From NCBI GenBank assembly GCA_036397755.1, contig DASWII010000048.1:1-64000 (forward strand): 64,000 bases of DNA. Direction: 5' to 3'. The position numbers and the translations under genes are program-made. Of the stretch, positions 54,713-63,379 are shown one piece after another. The stretch's first letter is position 1; every line of letters starts with the position of its first letter. The notes beneath the pieces are model-generated. The model had not been told where the DNA came from. It saw only the letters and a program-made list of their open reading frames with translations, and searched no databases. The DNA comes from CAMYLY01 sp036397755 (GTDB lineage: Bacteria > Gemmatimonadota > Gemmatimonadetes > Gemmatimonadales > GWC2-71-9).

Positions 54713-56947
54713 TTACTCGAGGATCGCCGCCGCCTGGGTCAACGTGTCGGCCAACCGCCCCAGGGCCGCGGCGATCCGCCGCATCTGCGGATCGACGTCC
54801 TCCCAGGCTCGCTGCTCGATCGCCTCGCGGACCCCCGGAAGCGTCTTCACGCCGTAGCCCGTGTAGAATCCCGGTGCATAGATGCTGTGGCGGAACCAGG
54901 GGCGCCGCGGCAGGCCGTCCGCGTCCCCGAGCGCCCGTTCCGTGGCCACGAGCAGTGCGTTGATACGCGCCGCCTCTGCGACGGCGACGCCGTCACCCGC
55001 CATGCGGCGCTCCAACGCGGCGTCGTAGCGCTCGGCCACCGCCTCCAGCTCGACGAGCGCGTTCCGCAGCGGCGCAAAATTGACGTGCGGCACCGGGTCG
55101 AGTCTGGCCGGCGGCGCGTAGCGCTCGCGCGGATCACCCGCCAGCTCGTACTGCCGGCGGTCCAATCGCTCATTGCGACGGACGGCCTCGCTCCGCATCC
55201 GGTCCGCCAGCGCGGCGATCTCCTCGACGTACTTCTGCACGTGGGTAACCAGGTTCGTGAAGCGGAACGGCAGCACGTCCGCTTGGGCCAACCGCAGCGT
55301 CATGCGACCAGTGGTCTCCGCGAGCGTCGCCCCATAGGCGAACCCGATGTCCCCGAATCGCGCGTAATGATCGAACGAGTCGAAGATCGAGTGATACGAT
55401 CCGCCGCCGCTCTCCCCCCCATACCCGACATTCAGCGACGCGATCGTGAGGTGCTGGAGGAATGGGGTGTAGTCCGAACCCGATCCGAGTGGGTAGATCG
55501 GGACATCCGGCAGTGACGCGCCGACGTCGTCCCGCACGGCCGCAAGGGCACGGGACCGTTCGAGCACCGACGCGCCGGTCTCGGGGTCCGCCACGTCGCG
55601 CGCCACCTGATTGACAAACCGCTCGAGCGCGTGCGAACCCCCAACTCCGAGGAACCCGCGGCCGTTGCCGTCCGTGTTGATGTACACGGCCGCCTTTTGC
55701 CGCAACTCGTCGGCATGGTGCTCGGCCCACTCGGTCGACCCCAGGAGACCGGGTTCCTCCGCGTCCCATGCGGCGTACACGATCGTCCGGCGCGGGCGCC
55801 ACCCCTGGCGGGCCAGCTCGCCGACCGCGCGCGCCTCCTCCAGCAGGGACACCATCCCGCTCAGCGGGTCGGCGGCGCCAAACACCCACGCGTCATGGTG
55901 GTTGCCACGCAGGATCCATTGATCCGGATACTGGCTCCCGTGGAGGGTGGCGATCACGTCGTACGCCGGGCGGAGGCTCCAGTCGAAGGCCACGCGCAGG
56001 TGGACCCGCGCCGGTCCCGGACCCAGGTGGTACGTGATGGGGAGCGCGCCACGCCACGCAGCCGGCGCCACCGGCCCGTCGAGCGCTTCGAGCAGCGGTT
56101 GGGCGTCGGCGTAGGAAAGCGGCAGCACAGGGATCTTCATGACCGTCGGCGATCCCTGCACCGTCATACGCTCAGCGTCGCGGGTCGCGCCCACGAACGG
56201 CGTCAGCGGGTCTCCTGGATAGGTCGGCATGTCCGCCACGGACCCACGCTGGGCTCCGTACGCCATCCGCCACGCGCCCTTGGGGTACACGTCGCCCTGA
56301 TAGTAGCCGTCGTCGCGCGGATCGGAGTAGATGATGCATCCAATCGCGCCGTGCTCCGCCGCCACCTTGGGCTTGATGCCGCGCCACGATCCTCCATACC
56401 GCGCGATGACGATCTTCCCGGCGACGTCGATACCGCGCCGTTCGAGTTCCTCGTAATCGTCGGGGATCCCGTAGTTCACGTACACGAGTTCTCCGGTGAC
56501 GTCGCCGTCAGCCGAGTACGCGTTGTAGGGCGGCAATCGACCGTCGGTGATCCGTGAGGTCGCGTCCTCCGCAAGCGTCGGCTCGGCCAGGCGTGCCCGG
56601 AATCGCCGAGGGGCGACCATCTCGAGGACGCGCACCGTCGGCGTCGGGAAGAGCACCTGGTACTCGTCGATCCGGGTCTCGTAGCCCCACGTGCGAAATC
56701 GGGACGCCATCCACTCGGCGTTCGCCTTCGTGTGCGGCGCCCCGACGTGGTTCGGCGCGGACGACATCTGTTTCAGCCAGCGCTCCAGCGTGTCGCGCGA
56801 GAGGTGCGAGGCGAACTGAGTCTCCAGCGCCGCCTGCTCAGCGACGCGCGCGGCGCTGAACCCGAGCATAGGGCCGTCATCCGCCGGCCGCGGGTCAAAA
56901 GCAAGCAGAACGAACGCCAGGGCGAGAATGGTCGCGCTACGCGTCAT
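54713..56947 (-). CDS. Glutamate carboxypeptidase II-like M28 peptidase
   Basis: A 744-residue exported zinc peptidase with signal peptide (MTRSATILALAFVLLAF). A protease-associated domain (about 140-310) is inserted in the M28 fold, and a TFR-type dimerisation domain closes the protein (about 600-744). The zinc site aligns with human GCPII in spacing: H350, D360, E397, E398 and D426 stand as H377, D387, E424, E425 and D453, and SYHSIFDSFDHY supplies the last histidine. Likely removes C-terminal acidic or other residues from peptides in the periplasm; substrate preference is unproven. No neighbour is functionally linked. Confidence 0.92.
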   Translation of the reverse strand: MTRSATILALAFVLLAFDPRPADDGPMLGFSAARVAEQAALETQFASHLSRDTLERWLKQMSSAPNHVGAPHTKANAEWMASRFRTWGYETRIDEYQVLFPTPTVRVLEMVAPRRFRARLAEPTLAEDATSRITDGRLPPYNAYSADGDVTGELVYVNYGIPDDYEELERRGIDVAGKIVIARYGGSWRGIKPKVAAEHGAIGCIIYSDPRDDGYYQGDVYPKGAWRMAYGAQRGSVADMPTYPGDPLTPFVGATRDAERMTVQGSPTVMKIPVLPLSYADAQPLLEALDGPVAPAAWRGALPITYHLGPGPARVHLRVAFDWSLRPAYDVIATLHGSQYPDQWILRGNHHDAWVFGAADPLSGMVSLLEEARAVGELARQGWRPRRTIVYAAWDAEEPGLLGSTEWAEHHADELRQKAAVYINTDGNGRGFLGVGGSHALERFVNQVARDVADPETGASVLERSRALAAVRDDVGASLPDVPIYPLGSGSDYTPFLQHLTIASLNVGYGGESGGGSYHSIFDSFDHYARFGDIGFAYGATLAETTGRMTLRLAQADVLPFRFTNLVTHVQKYVEEIAALADRMRSEAVRRNERLDRRQYELAGDPRERYAPPARLDPVPHVNFAPLRNALVELEAVAERYDAALERRMAGDGVAVAEAARINALLVATERALGDADGLPRRPWFRHSIYAPGFYTGYGVKTLPGVREAIEQRAWEDVDPQMRRIAAALGRLADTLTQAAAILE

Positions 56948-57195
56948 GACGGCACCATGGGTTGAGGAACCTTGCAATCTTCGCGCGAATCGCCAAGAGG
57001 CAAGAGTGGTCGCACCTGGACGCGTTTCTTGGGGTTCTGCCCGCGCGCGGCATCGAAGATGTGAGTCGCGGACTTCGCATCTGGGCGCTGCGCGCTGAAT
57101 GAGCTCACGCACTCGTTGAGCGGCCGCAGCGCTTCGTCATGCCTGTACGCTCGCCCTTGACTATCGCTCTCCTGGAACGCCCAACGCCCGCCGTC

Positions 57196-58632
57196 TCAGC
57201 ACCACCGCACTTGCACGCGATAGCTGACGGTCAGTTCCTGACGAGCCGGAATCGACACAGTGAAACTGAAGGTGTTGGCGTCGATGCGGCGGTGTTCGTG
57301 GCTCGATGTGATGATGCGCCAGTCGCCGCCGATCGGCTCGAGGATCTGCACCTCGACGTCCTCATCCTTGCGATTGCGAAGTTCCACCTCCCACGCACTC
57401 TCGGAAACGCAACTCGATATCACTCGGTATTCCATTTGGCGGCGGTCCCCGACCACGTCGAACGCCTCGCCCATCTTGATCCGCACGCGCTCGTCGCGCG
57501 CCGTGTGGTCGATCCGGTCCTCGCCAATGAACTGCTGGGCGCCGGACGCATCGGCCTTGTACACCCGCACCACGCCCTTGGGCAGCGGCACGCCGAGCCG
57601 ATTACCCTCGGTGTTCATGAAATCCAGGTACACGCCGACTTTCTGGTTGGCGGCCACAACACCGTACTGGCCGCGGAAGTAGTACGGCGCCCCGGCGAAG
57701 ATCAGCCGCTTGGTCACGCCGATGTCCGACGCCTCCAGCAGCGTCACCTGTTTCTGCTCATTCTCCAACAGCGTGGTGGGTCGCTGCAGCGTATAGAGGT
57801 GATACTCGAAAAAGCCTTCCTCCGCGAATTGAGCGGCGTCCTGAGCCTCCATCGCCGCGCGCATCACCGCCATCGGCATGTCGGGCCGCTGCTCCGGACC
57901 CACGCGCTGCACATCACCCGCCACGAGCTTGAGTTGCGCGTTCTCGTATCGCGCGCCGCTCTGGTTCGTGAGGGTCACCCACCCCGTCAGCTCGCCACGG
58001 GTGTCGTCCTCGTTGATCACGAAGACATAGTCGGACTTCCAGTTCAGATTACCGGTGAGATAGGAGACCTCGAGGCGCTGCCGTTCGCTCCGGCTGTCGA
58101 GCAACCAGAGCAGCGTCGGTTTGGCAATGAGGTTCTCGGGGATCTCCGGAAAGGAGAACCGGCCCGGGAAGTCGAACGTGATCTCGTCGCCGATCTTGAG
58201 GATCGGGCCCCCGTTCACCGAAAGCACTTCCGCCTCGATCGGGATGTCACGATGCTGTTCGGCATCCCAGCGATACACGGTCACCGTGCGGCCGACGTAC
58301 TTCTCGAGCAGCTTCTGCGGGTTCAAGAGATCGTACTGGTAGTTCTGCTCGAGGACGCGAAGCCCACCGGTCAATGAGCGGATGTGCACGGTCTCGGGCT
58401 GAATGTGCGCCGCGACGTCCCGGAACTCGAGCGGCGCGGTGCCCCGCACCACGGTGACATCACGCACCTCCCGCACGAGCCCGAAGTTCTGGTTGTAGAC
58501 GGTGATCGTGACCTGATCGCGGTCGGCTCCGGTGGAGTGGCCGGTCTGCTGCGCCGCTAGAGGCAGGCCGATGGCCCCAAGACCGATCGTGAGACCCAAG
58601 GCTGCTGCGAACTGCCCATGAACCTTACGCAT
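57196..58632 (-). CDS. DUF4139 domain protein, secreted
   Basis: A 478-residue protein with a signal peptide ending near LPLAAQQ. NQNFGLVREVRDVTV and the central GWVTLTNQSGARYENAQLKLVAGDV are the DUF4139 signatures; the second half is beta-rich and ends in a strand (FSFTVSIPARQELTVSYRVQV). The function of the family is unknown; it is periplasmic by signal. GGAGGG lies before the ATG. The 248 bases between its stop and the M28 start carry no recognisable element. Confidence 0.9.
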   Translation of the reverse strand: MRKVHGQFAAALGLTIGLGAIGLPLAAQQTGHSTGADRDQVTITVYNQNFGLVREVRDVTVVRGTAPLEFRDVAAHIQPETVHIRSLTGGLRVLEQNYQYDLLNPQKLLEKYVGRTVTVYRWDAEQHRDIPIEAEVLSVNGGPILKIGDEITFDFPGRFSFPEIPENLIAKPTLLWLLDSRSERQRLEVSYLTGNLNWKSDYVFVINEDDTRGELTGWVTLTNQSGARYENAQLKLVAGDVQRVGPEQRPDMPMAVMRAAMEAQDAAQFAEEGFFEYHLYTLQRPTTLLENEQKQVTLLEASDIGVTKRLIFAGAPYYFRGQYGVVAANQKVGVYLDFMNTEGNRLGVPLPKGVVRVYKADASGAQQFIGEDRIDHTARDERVRIKMGEAFDVVGDRRQMEYRVISSCVSESAWEVELRNRKDEDVEVQILEPIGGDWRIITSSHEHRRIDANTFSFTVSIPARQELTVSYRVQVRWC

Positions 58633-58721
58633 ATGTCCCTCCTGCCTCGCGGCGTTCGACGTGTCACCCTAGTAGACGATCGTCGAATCGAGGTTTGCAC
58701 AAGGGGCGGAAGGTCCGGAAA

Positions 58722-58760
58722 CGCAAAAGGAACGGGACGGCCCGTGGACCGCCCCGTTCC
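58722..58760 (-). terminator. Rho-independent terminator of the Spy-like gene
   Basis: On the minus strand a stem GGAACGGG/CCCGTTCC with an internal mismatch and three further pairs is followed by CTTTTGCGTTTCC. It lies between the stop of the Spy-like gene and the DUF4139 gene. Confidence 0.7.
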
Positions 58761-58787
58761 CCTGTCCGCCCGCAGGCGTCCCGGTCC

Positions 58788-59447
58788 CTACGCCGGGCGC
58801 CGCATGAACGGACCACCGCCGGGCCGCCGGACGCCCATCCGCGGCCTCGCGCCGCGCATGGGACGAGACCTGAGAGCCCGACCGGCTTGGGCCCACCCCT
58901 GCAACTGGCCCCGTTGCCGCTCGGTCAGCAGCCCGCGGGCGCTCGCGGCGGCCGCCATCGCGTCCGCCTGGTGCGTCCGCGCGATGTCGCCCAGAGCAAG
59001 CGCGTGTCGGCGAATCGCCTCAGGATCGGGCTGATCCTTGTCCCATTCCTCCTGGAGCTGCCGCTGGATTTCGCCCGCCCGACTTGCGGCCGCCTCGCGA
59101 CCCGCGCTCAAGTCAGTCTGGAGCGCCTCGAGTCGGCTCACCTGATCGTCCGTGAGCTCCAGCTGGCGCCGGGCGGCCAGCAGCCGCGAGACGCCGATGC
59201 CACCCTGCCCGGCCATCATCCCGCCGGTCATCATCCCGCGACCCATACGTTGGGCGTCGTACCCCATGCCGCGCGGCCCTAATTCGGGCCGCAGCTGTCG
59301 GGCTTGCATGCGGGGGACCATTTGCGCCATGCGGCCCGGCCGAGGCTGCATTTGCCTCTCCGGGGCCGCGACGCTGTCGCTTTCTTGCGCGCCCAACGCC
59401 CCAACTCCAAAGGCCGCTAGGGCCGCTACCATCGTCCATGTGCGCAT
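58788..59447 (-). CDS. Spy/CpxP-like periplasmic protein, Met-rich
   Basis: A 219-residue secreted protein. A signal peptide (MRTWTMVAALAAFGVGALGAQ) is followed by a Met/Arg/Gly-rich stretch (about 30-85, MGRGMMTGGMMAG) and by LTDDQVSRLEALQTD, the helical LTxxQ motif of Spy/CpxP-type periplasmic chaperones and metal-linked proteins. A second LTERQRGQL copy is near residue 175. The Arg/Pro/Gly-rich C-terminus (PRMGVRRPGGGPFMRRP) looks disordered. GGAG nine bases before the ATG at 59447 supports that start. Likely extracytoplasmic stress or metal binding; a strong terminator follows. Confidence 0.75.
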   Translation of the reverse strand: MRTWTMVAALAAFGVGALGAQESDSVAAPERQMQPRPGRMAQMVPRMQARQLRPELGPRGMGYDAQRMGRGMMTGGMMAGQGGIGVSRLLAARRQLELTDDQVSRLEALQTDLSAGREAAASRAGEIQRQLQEEWDKDQPDPEAIRRHALALGDIARTHQADAMAAAASARGLLTERQRGQLQGWAQAGRALRSRPMRGARPRMGVRRPGGGPFMRRPA

Positions 59448-59579
59448 GGTCGTGTGCTCCATTCTCCGGTTGATTGACTTCACGAGATAGACGACGGCGG
59501 CTCGCGATTGTTAGGAAGAGGGCGCCGGACAGTGAAGGGTCATGCAGTCGGCGCCAACCGACAGACCACCAGCCTAAGA

Positions 59580-60380
59580 TCAACCTATTGCTGTGTCGCT
59601 CTCATGATCCGCTGCACCGTCCAACCGGCCCAATAGTCGGAGCAGGCCGTCGAGGACGGTCAGTGGGTGCGGGGGACAGCCCGGGATCCAAAGATCCACG
59701 GGAATGTCCGGCGGTACACCGTTCATCACTTCGGGGCTCTCGCGGACGGGCCCGCCGTTGATCGCGCAGGCGCCCACCGCAATGACGAGACGTGGTTTCG
59801 GAATGGCCTCATACGTCTTGAGCAGGGCCTCCCGCATGTTCGTGCTCACGGCGCCGGTCACGACCATCCCATCGGCATGGCGCGGCGACGCCACGAACTG
59901 GATGCCGAAGCGCGCCATGTCGAAGACCACATTGCCAAGGGCCACCAACTCGGCTTCGCAGCCGCCGCAGCTTCCCGCCGCCACGGATCGGAGCCGCAGG
60001 GAGCGGCCGAACAGTCGACGCGACTCGGCGTCCAGCGCGCCGGCCAGCTCCACCTCTCCCGTGCGGGAAACGAGGCCCTCCCGCGTGCGACTGGCCACGC
60101 GGAAGTCTCCCGTAAACGCGAGCGCTCCGCCCAAGCACGCGGCGGCCTCGTCGGGGCTAAACAGGCTCGCTCCCACATCCAGCTCCACCCGCCCGTCGGG
60201 GTGAAGACGAATCACGTCCGTGGGGCACCGACGCGCACACGCCTCGCACACGCCGGCATCGCATCGCGCGGCATCCAATGTCGGTCGACCGCGGTATCGC
60301 TCCGGGAAGCGCACGTCGCCGCCGGGGAACGGCGAAGTGCGGAAGCCCTGCCGCCAGCGCGCCAACAGCACGCTCAACAC
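59580..60380 (-). CDS. NuoB-like small subunit with N-terminal ferredoxin domain, of a hydrogenase-4/complex-I-like complex
   Basis: A 266-residue peripheral electron-transfer subunit, similar to HyfI/HycG. The NuoB part (about 130-250) binds the proximal N2-type [4Fe-4S] cluster by C138, C141 (GSCGGCEAEL), C205 (GACAING) and C235 (IPGCPPHP). A short ferredoxin-like part lies in front: C40, C45, C48 and C52 (CDAGVCEACARRCPTD), enough for one cluster; the second motif usual in the fused form is lost. Start is GTG at 60380, weakly supported. It is the last gene visible of an operon reading hyfE-, hyfF-, hyfG-, hyfI-like and 57 bases after the large-subunit gene. Confidence 0.88.
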   Translation of the reverse strand: MLSVLLARWRQGFRTSPFPGGDVRFPERYRGRPTLDAARCDAGVCEACARRCPTDVIRLHPDGRVELDVGASLFSPDEAAACLGGALAFTGDFRVASRTREGLVSRTGEVELAGALDAESRRLFGRSLRLRSVAAGSCGGCEAELVALGNVVFDMARFGIQFVASPRHADGMVVTGAVSTNMREALLKTYEAIPKPRLVIAVGACAINGGPVRESPEVMNGVPPDIPVDLWIPGCPPHPLTVLDGLLRLLGRLDGAADHESDTAIG

Positions 60381-60437
60381 GACGCGCTCGTCAACATCGT
60401 TGGCCGATCGCGTTGATGATTGATCGCGGCGGCGGGA

Positions 60438-61949
60438 TCACAGGTCATGCCCGGCATAGGAAAGGTTGAAGCTCTTGTTGCAAAGGGGGAAATCGGAGAT
60501 CTGATTTCCCGGCATCGCGACGGTGAGCGCGCGCCAGTTGTGGAACGAAGGATCCTTCACCTTGTGCCGCCTGACATTGCCGTCTGAATCCGTGATCACA
60601 ACGTGCGCCACCTCCCCGCGCCAACCCTCCTCCATCGCGACGGCGAGCTCGTTCGACGCCAGCGCTCCACAGGGAACCCGCACGTCACCGCGTGGAAGGG
60701 CCTGAACCTGATCGACCACGAAGTCGATCGAGCGTCGGATCTCGATCCACCGCACCAGAGAACGGGCGAACACGTCACCGGCCCAAGTCGTGGCGACCGG
60801 GATCTGCACGAAGCGAAACACCCCGTACGGGTGGTCGTGGCGGACGTCGCGGAGGATCTCGCACGCCCGCGCGACCGGCCCGACGAATCCGAGGGCATCG
60901 CAGCTGGCTTGCGGCACGACTCCCACCCCCTCCAATCGGGCTTGGACGGAGGCGTTTTGAAAAAAGAGGTTGGCGACCGGCGTCAACTCGTCGCGCAAGC
61001 GCGCCAACCGGTCGGCGACCTCGACGGCCATGTCCGGCGGGATATCGAAGGCGACGCCACCGGGCCGAACGAGACCACGCCCGTAGCGGTTCCCGGAGAG
61101 CGTCATCAAGAGATTCAGGCACTCGCCTCGCATGCGGCCGAAGAATGCCGCCGCCGGCGCATACGCCACGTCTCCCGCGATCGCGCCGAGGTCGCCGATG
61201 TGATTGGCAAGCCGCTCGAGCTCGAGCGCAACGCCGCGGATGCTTTGTGCGCGTGGAGTCTTGCGGCTGCGGGCCAGCGCCTCGATAGCGCCGCAGTACG
61301 CGTTGGTGTGCGCAATCACCGAGTCGCCGGCGATGGACTCGGCGACCAACGTGGCAGCTGATCGGTCGCGGGTTTCCAGCAACCGCTCGATGCCCCGATG
61401 CTGGTACCCCAGCATGATCTCCAGGGCGAGCACTTCCTCGCCGTGAGCCTGAAACCGAAAATGGCCGGGCTCGATGATCCCGGCGTGCACCGGCCCGACC
61501 GCCACCTCGTGCACTTCCTCGCCTTCCCACCGCGTGAAGGCGTACGCTTCGCGCTCGACGGCGGCTGCGGGGCGAGCGGAGGGCCGATGATCGGCCGGAT
61601 GCCGCCGCAAGGGCTTGAGTGACGGGTGACCGTTGGGCACGACCCCGCATTGCTCGGCGACCTCACGCTCGAAGTCCAGCGCCTGGGGGCAATCCGGGCC
61701 GATCGCCTCGTACCGTTCACCCACGATCGCGCTCGCGGCATCGAGCTGTGACCGGCGATCGTGTGCCAGGATCGCCGTCAGACATGTGTCATTCGCGCCC
61801 TCGGGCATCCCGAACAGGGTGACGATCCGCCACCCGTCGGCCACGGATCGGATCACGATTTCGCGGAACGCCTCCGGCGCGTACCGGGGTACCGCGGCCC
61901 AGGGAACGGCGCGGCGGTTTCGGAGGCCGAGTTGCAGCAAGCCGTTCAC
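60438..61949 (-). CDS. NuoC/NuoD (HyfG/HycE)-like large subunit lacking NiFe-ligand cysteines
   Basis: A 503-residue fusion: a NuoC-like 30-kDa domain (about 1-130) and a NuoD/hydrogenase-large-subunit-like domain (about 140-503), with VGPVHAGIIEPGHFRF, LGYQHRGIERLLE and IGDLGAIAGDVAY. In real group-4 hydrogenases the N-terminal pair reads RxCGxCS; here it is ESIAGDS (204-210). The C-terminal DPCxxC is replaced by FNLSYAG before the end. All four NiFe ligands are thus gone, so it cannot hold a NiFe centre. It probably binds a quinone or another redox partner as complex-I NuoD does, or belongs to the hydrogenase-related (Ehr) group. GTG start by GTGA overlap with the upstream gene. Confidence 0.88.
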   Translation of the reverse strand: MNGLLQLGLRNRRAVPWAAVPRYAPEAFREIVIRSVADGWRIVTLFGMPEGANDTCLTAILAHDRRSQLDAASAIVGERYEAIGPDCPQALDFEREVAEQCGVVPNGHPSLKPLRRHPADHRPSARPAAAVEREAYAFTRWEGEEVHEVAVGPVHAGIIEPGHFRFQAHGEEVLALEIMLGYQHRGIERLLETRDRSAATLVAESIAGDSVIAHTNAYCGAIEALARSRKTPRAQSIRGVALELERLANHIGDLGAIAGDVAYAPAAAFFGRMRGECLNLLMTLSGNRYGRGLVRPGGVAFDIPPDMAVEVADRLARLRDELTPVANLFFQNASVQARLEGVGVVPQASCDALGFVGPVARACEILRDVRHDHPYGVFRFVQIPVATTWAGDVFARSLVRWIEIRRSIDFVVDQVQALPRGDVRVPCGALASNELAVAMEEGWRGEVAHVVITDSDGNVRRHKVKDPSFHNWRALTVAMPGNQISDFPLCNKSFNLSYAGHDL

Positions 61950-63379
61950 GGTGTGCGGCCTCCGAGCAGAACCGCCGCCTCGCCGAGGGCCTGCCGCAGG
62001 GCGCCCGGGAGATAGAGACCGAGGGCAAGGACGGCGGCGGCGAGACCGAGCGGGCCGCCCACCAACCAAAGGCTCTCGCGCGGTTTGCGTCTCGAAGGAC
62101 CCACCTCTCCGTACACCATCTCGAGCACCATCCTCGCCATGCCCGCGAACACGATCGCGAGGAGCAGGACGGCGATGGCCGTGATCCACGGATGCCCCTC
62201 GGTGGCCGCGCTCAGGATGGTGAAGGTGCTGAGGAACGGTCCGAACGGCGGCGACCCGGTTACGGCGAAGAGACCCAGAAGCAGCAGGCCGCCCGAGATG
62301 GGAAGTGACGTGAGGAGTCCCCGCACCTCGGAATGCGTGGACGTACCGAGTGCCACCACCACGTTACCAACGGCCAGAAAGAGCAGGGCATTCGCCAACC
62401 CCGTGGTGACGACGTGGAGCACCGTGCCGTAGCTCGCGACACCGCCCAACCCCAAGCCGAGCGCGACCAGGCCCATGTGTTCCACCGAAGAGTAGGCCAG
62501 CAGGCGTTTGACGTCCCGTTGACTGACGACGAATGCGGCGGCGACCCCCAGAGAGAGCAGGCCGAACCCTACGAGCAGTGGGCGTGCGAAGCCTCCGATC
62601 CCCGCGGCGAACGCGACCTGGGTCACTCGGGCCACCCCGAGAAACGCGCACGCGGTGAGGGCGCTCGCCATGAGGGCGGCCACGGGACTCGGCGCCTCTC
62701 CGTAGGTGTCCGGCTTCCACGTGTGCATCGGTGCCAGGCCCATCTTGGTCCCAAACCCCACCAGCAGGAAGATGAAGGCCGCCTTGAGCCAGTCTGCGTC
62801 GAGCCGGTGCGCATTCGTCATCAGGTCGTTAAGCACGAGCGGCCGGCCGGTGCCCGACCCGCTCGACTGCGCGGTGGCGAGAAAGAACGTGCCGAGGAGC
62901 GCCAGCGCGATGCCAACGGACGAGATCACGAGGTACTTCCACACCGCCTCGAGCGAGCGGCGGTCGTGCTTGTGGAAGATGAGCGGGGCTACGGCCAGCG
63001 TGGTGGACTCCATGCCCACCCAGAGCAAGCCCGCGTGCTGGCTCACCGCCACGAGCGACGCCGAAGCGAGGAAGGCCAGGAGGCAGCTCACGAAGGCGCG
63101 CCCGCCGCGCGGGTTTTCCGTACGCAGGTAACCGACCGTGTACGTCGCCAACACGAAAAAGAGCACGCTCACCAGCGACAGCATGACAAGGCCGAGCGCG
63201 TCGAGGCCCACCCAGTCGTTGAATGCCGATGCGGGCCGCGAGATCCAACATGTGGCGGCGAGCCCCAGGTGGAGGGTCGCGGTGGTCACAAGCCACACGG
63301 TGCGGTACGCGGCGGCGCGGTGAGCGTACGCGCCCAGGGCGCCCAGAGCAGGCAGCAGGATCAGCGCGAGCAGGATCAT
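61946..63379 (-). CDS. HyfF/NuoL-M-N-like proton-pumping membrane subunit
   Basis: A 477-residue membrane protein with about 14 helices, of the antiporter-like subunit family. KYLVISSVGIALALLG and GFGTKMGLAPMHTWKPDTYG, with the conserved lysine and histidine of the proton channel, then EAPSPVAALMASALT identify it; the layout is closest to HyfF/HycC-related subunits of hydrogenase-4 complexes. A glutamate in LLWVGMESTTLAVAP matches the conserved pump glutamate. It overlaps its upstream partner by ATGA and downstream by GTGA. It should move protons or sodium in step with electron flow in the peripheral arm. Confidence 0.92.
   Translation of the reverse strand: MILLALILLPALGALGAYAHRAAAYRTVWLVTTATLHLGLAATCWISRPASAFNDWVGLDALGLVMLSLVSVLFFVLATYTVGYLRTENPRGGRAFVSCLLAFLASASLVAVSQHAGLLWVGMESTTLAVAPLIFHKHDRRSLEAVWKYLVISSVGIALALLGTFFLATAQSSGSGTGRPLVLNDLMTNAHRLDADWLKAAFIFLLVGFGTKMGLAPMHTWKPDTYGEAPSPVAALMASALTACAFLGVARVTQVAFAAGIGGFARPLLVGFGLLSLGVAAAFVVSQRDVKRLLAYSSVEHMGLVALGLGLGGVASYGTVLHVVTTGLANALLFLAVGNVVVALGTSTHSEVRGLLTSLPISGGLLLLGLFAVTGSPPFGPFLSTFTILSAATEGHPWITAIAVLLLAIVFAGMARMVLEMVYGEVGPSRRKPRESLWLVGGPLGLAAAVLALGLYLPGALRQALGEAAVLLGGRTP

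Noticed and set aside
53399..55516. A 705-codon plus-strand open frame
   Set aside because: It is antisense to the DUF885, GreA and M28 genes; its translation is His/Arg-rich without domains, as expected of a high-GC shadow frame.
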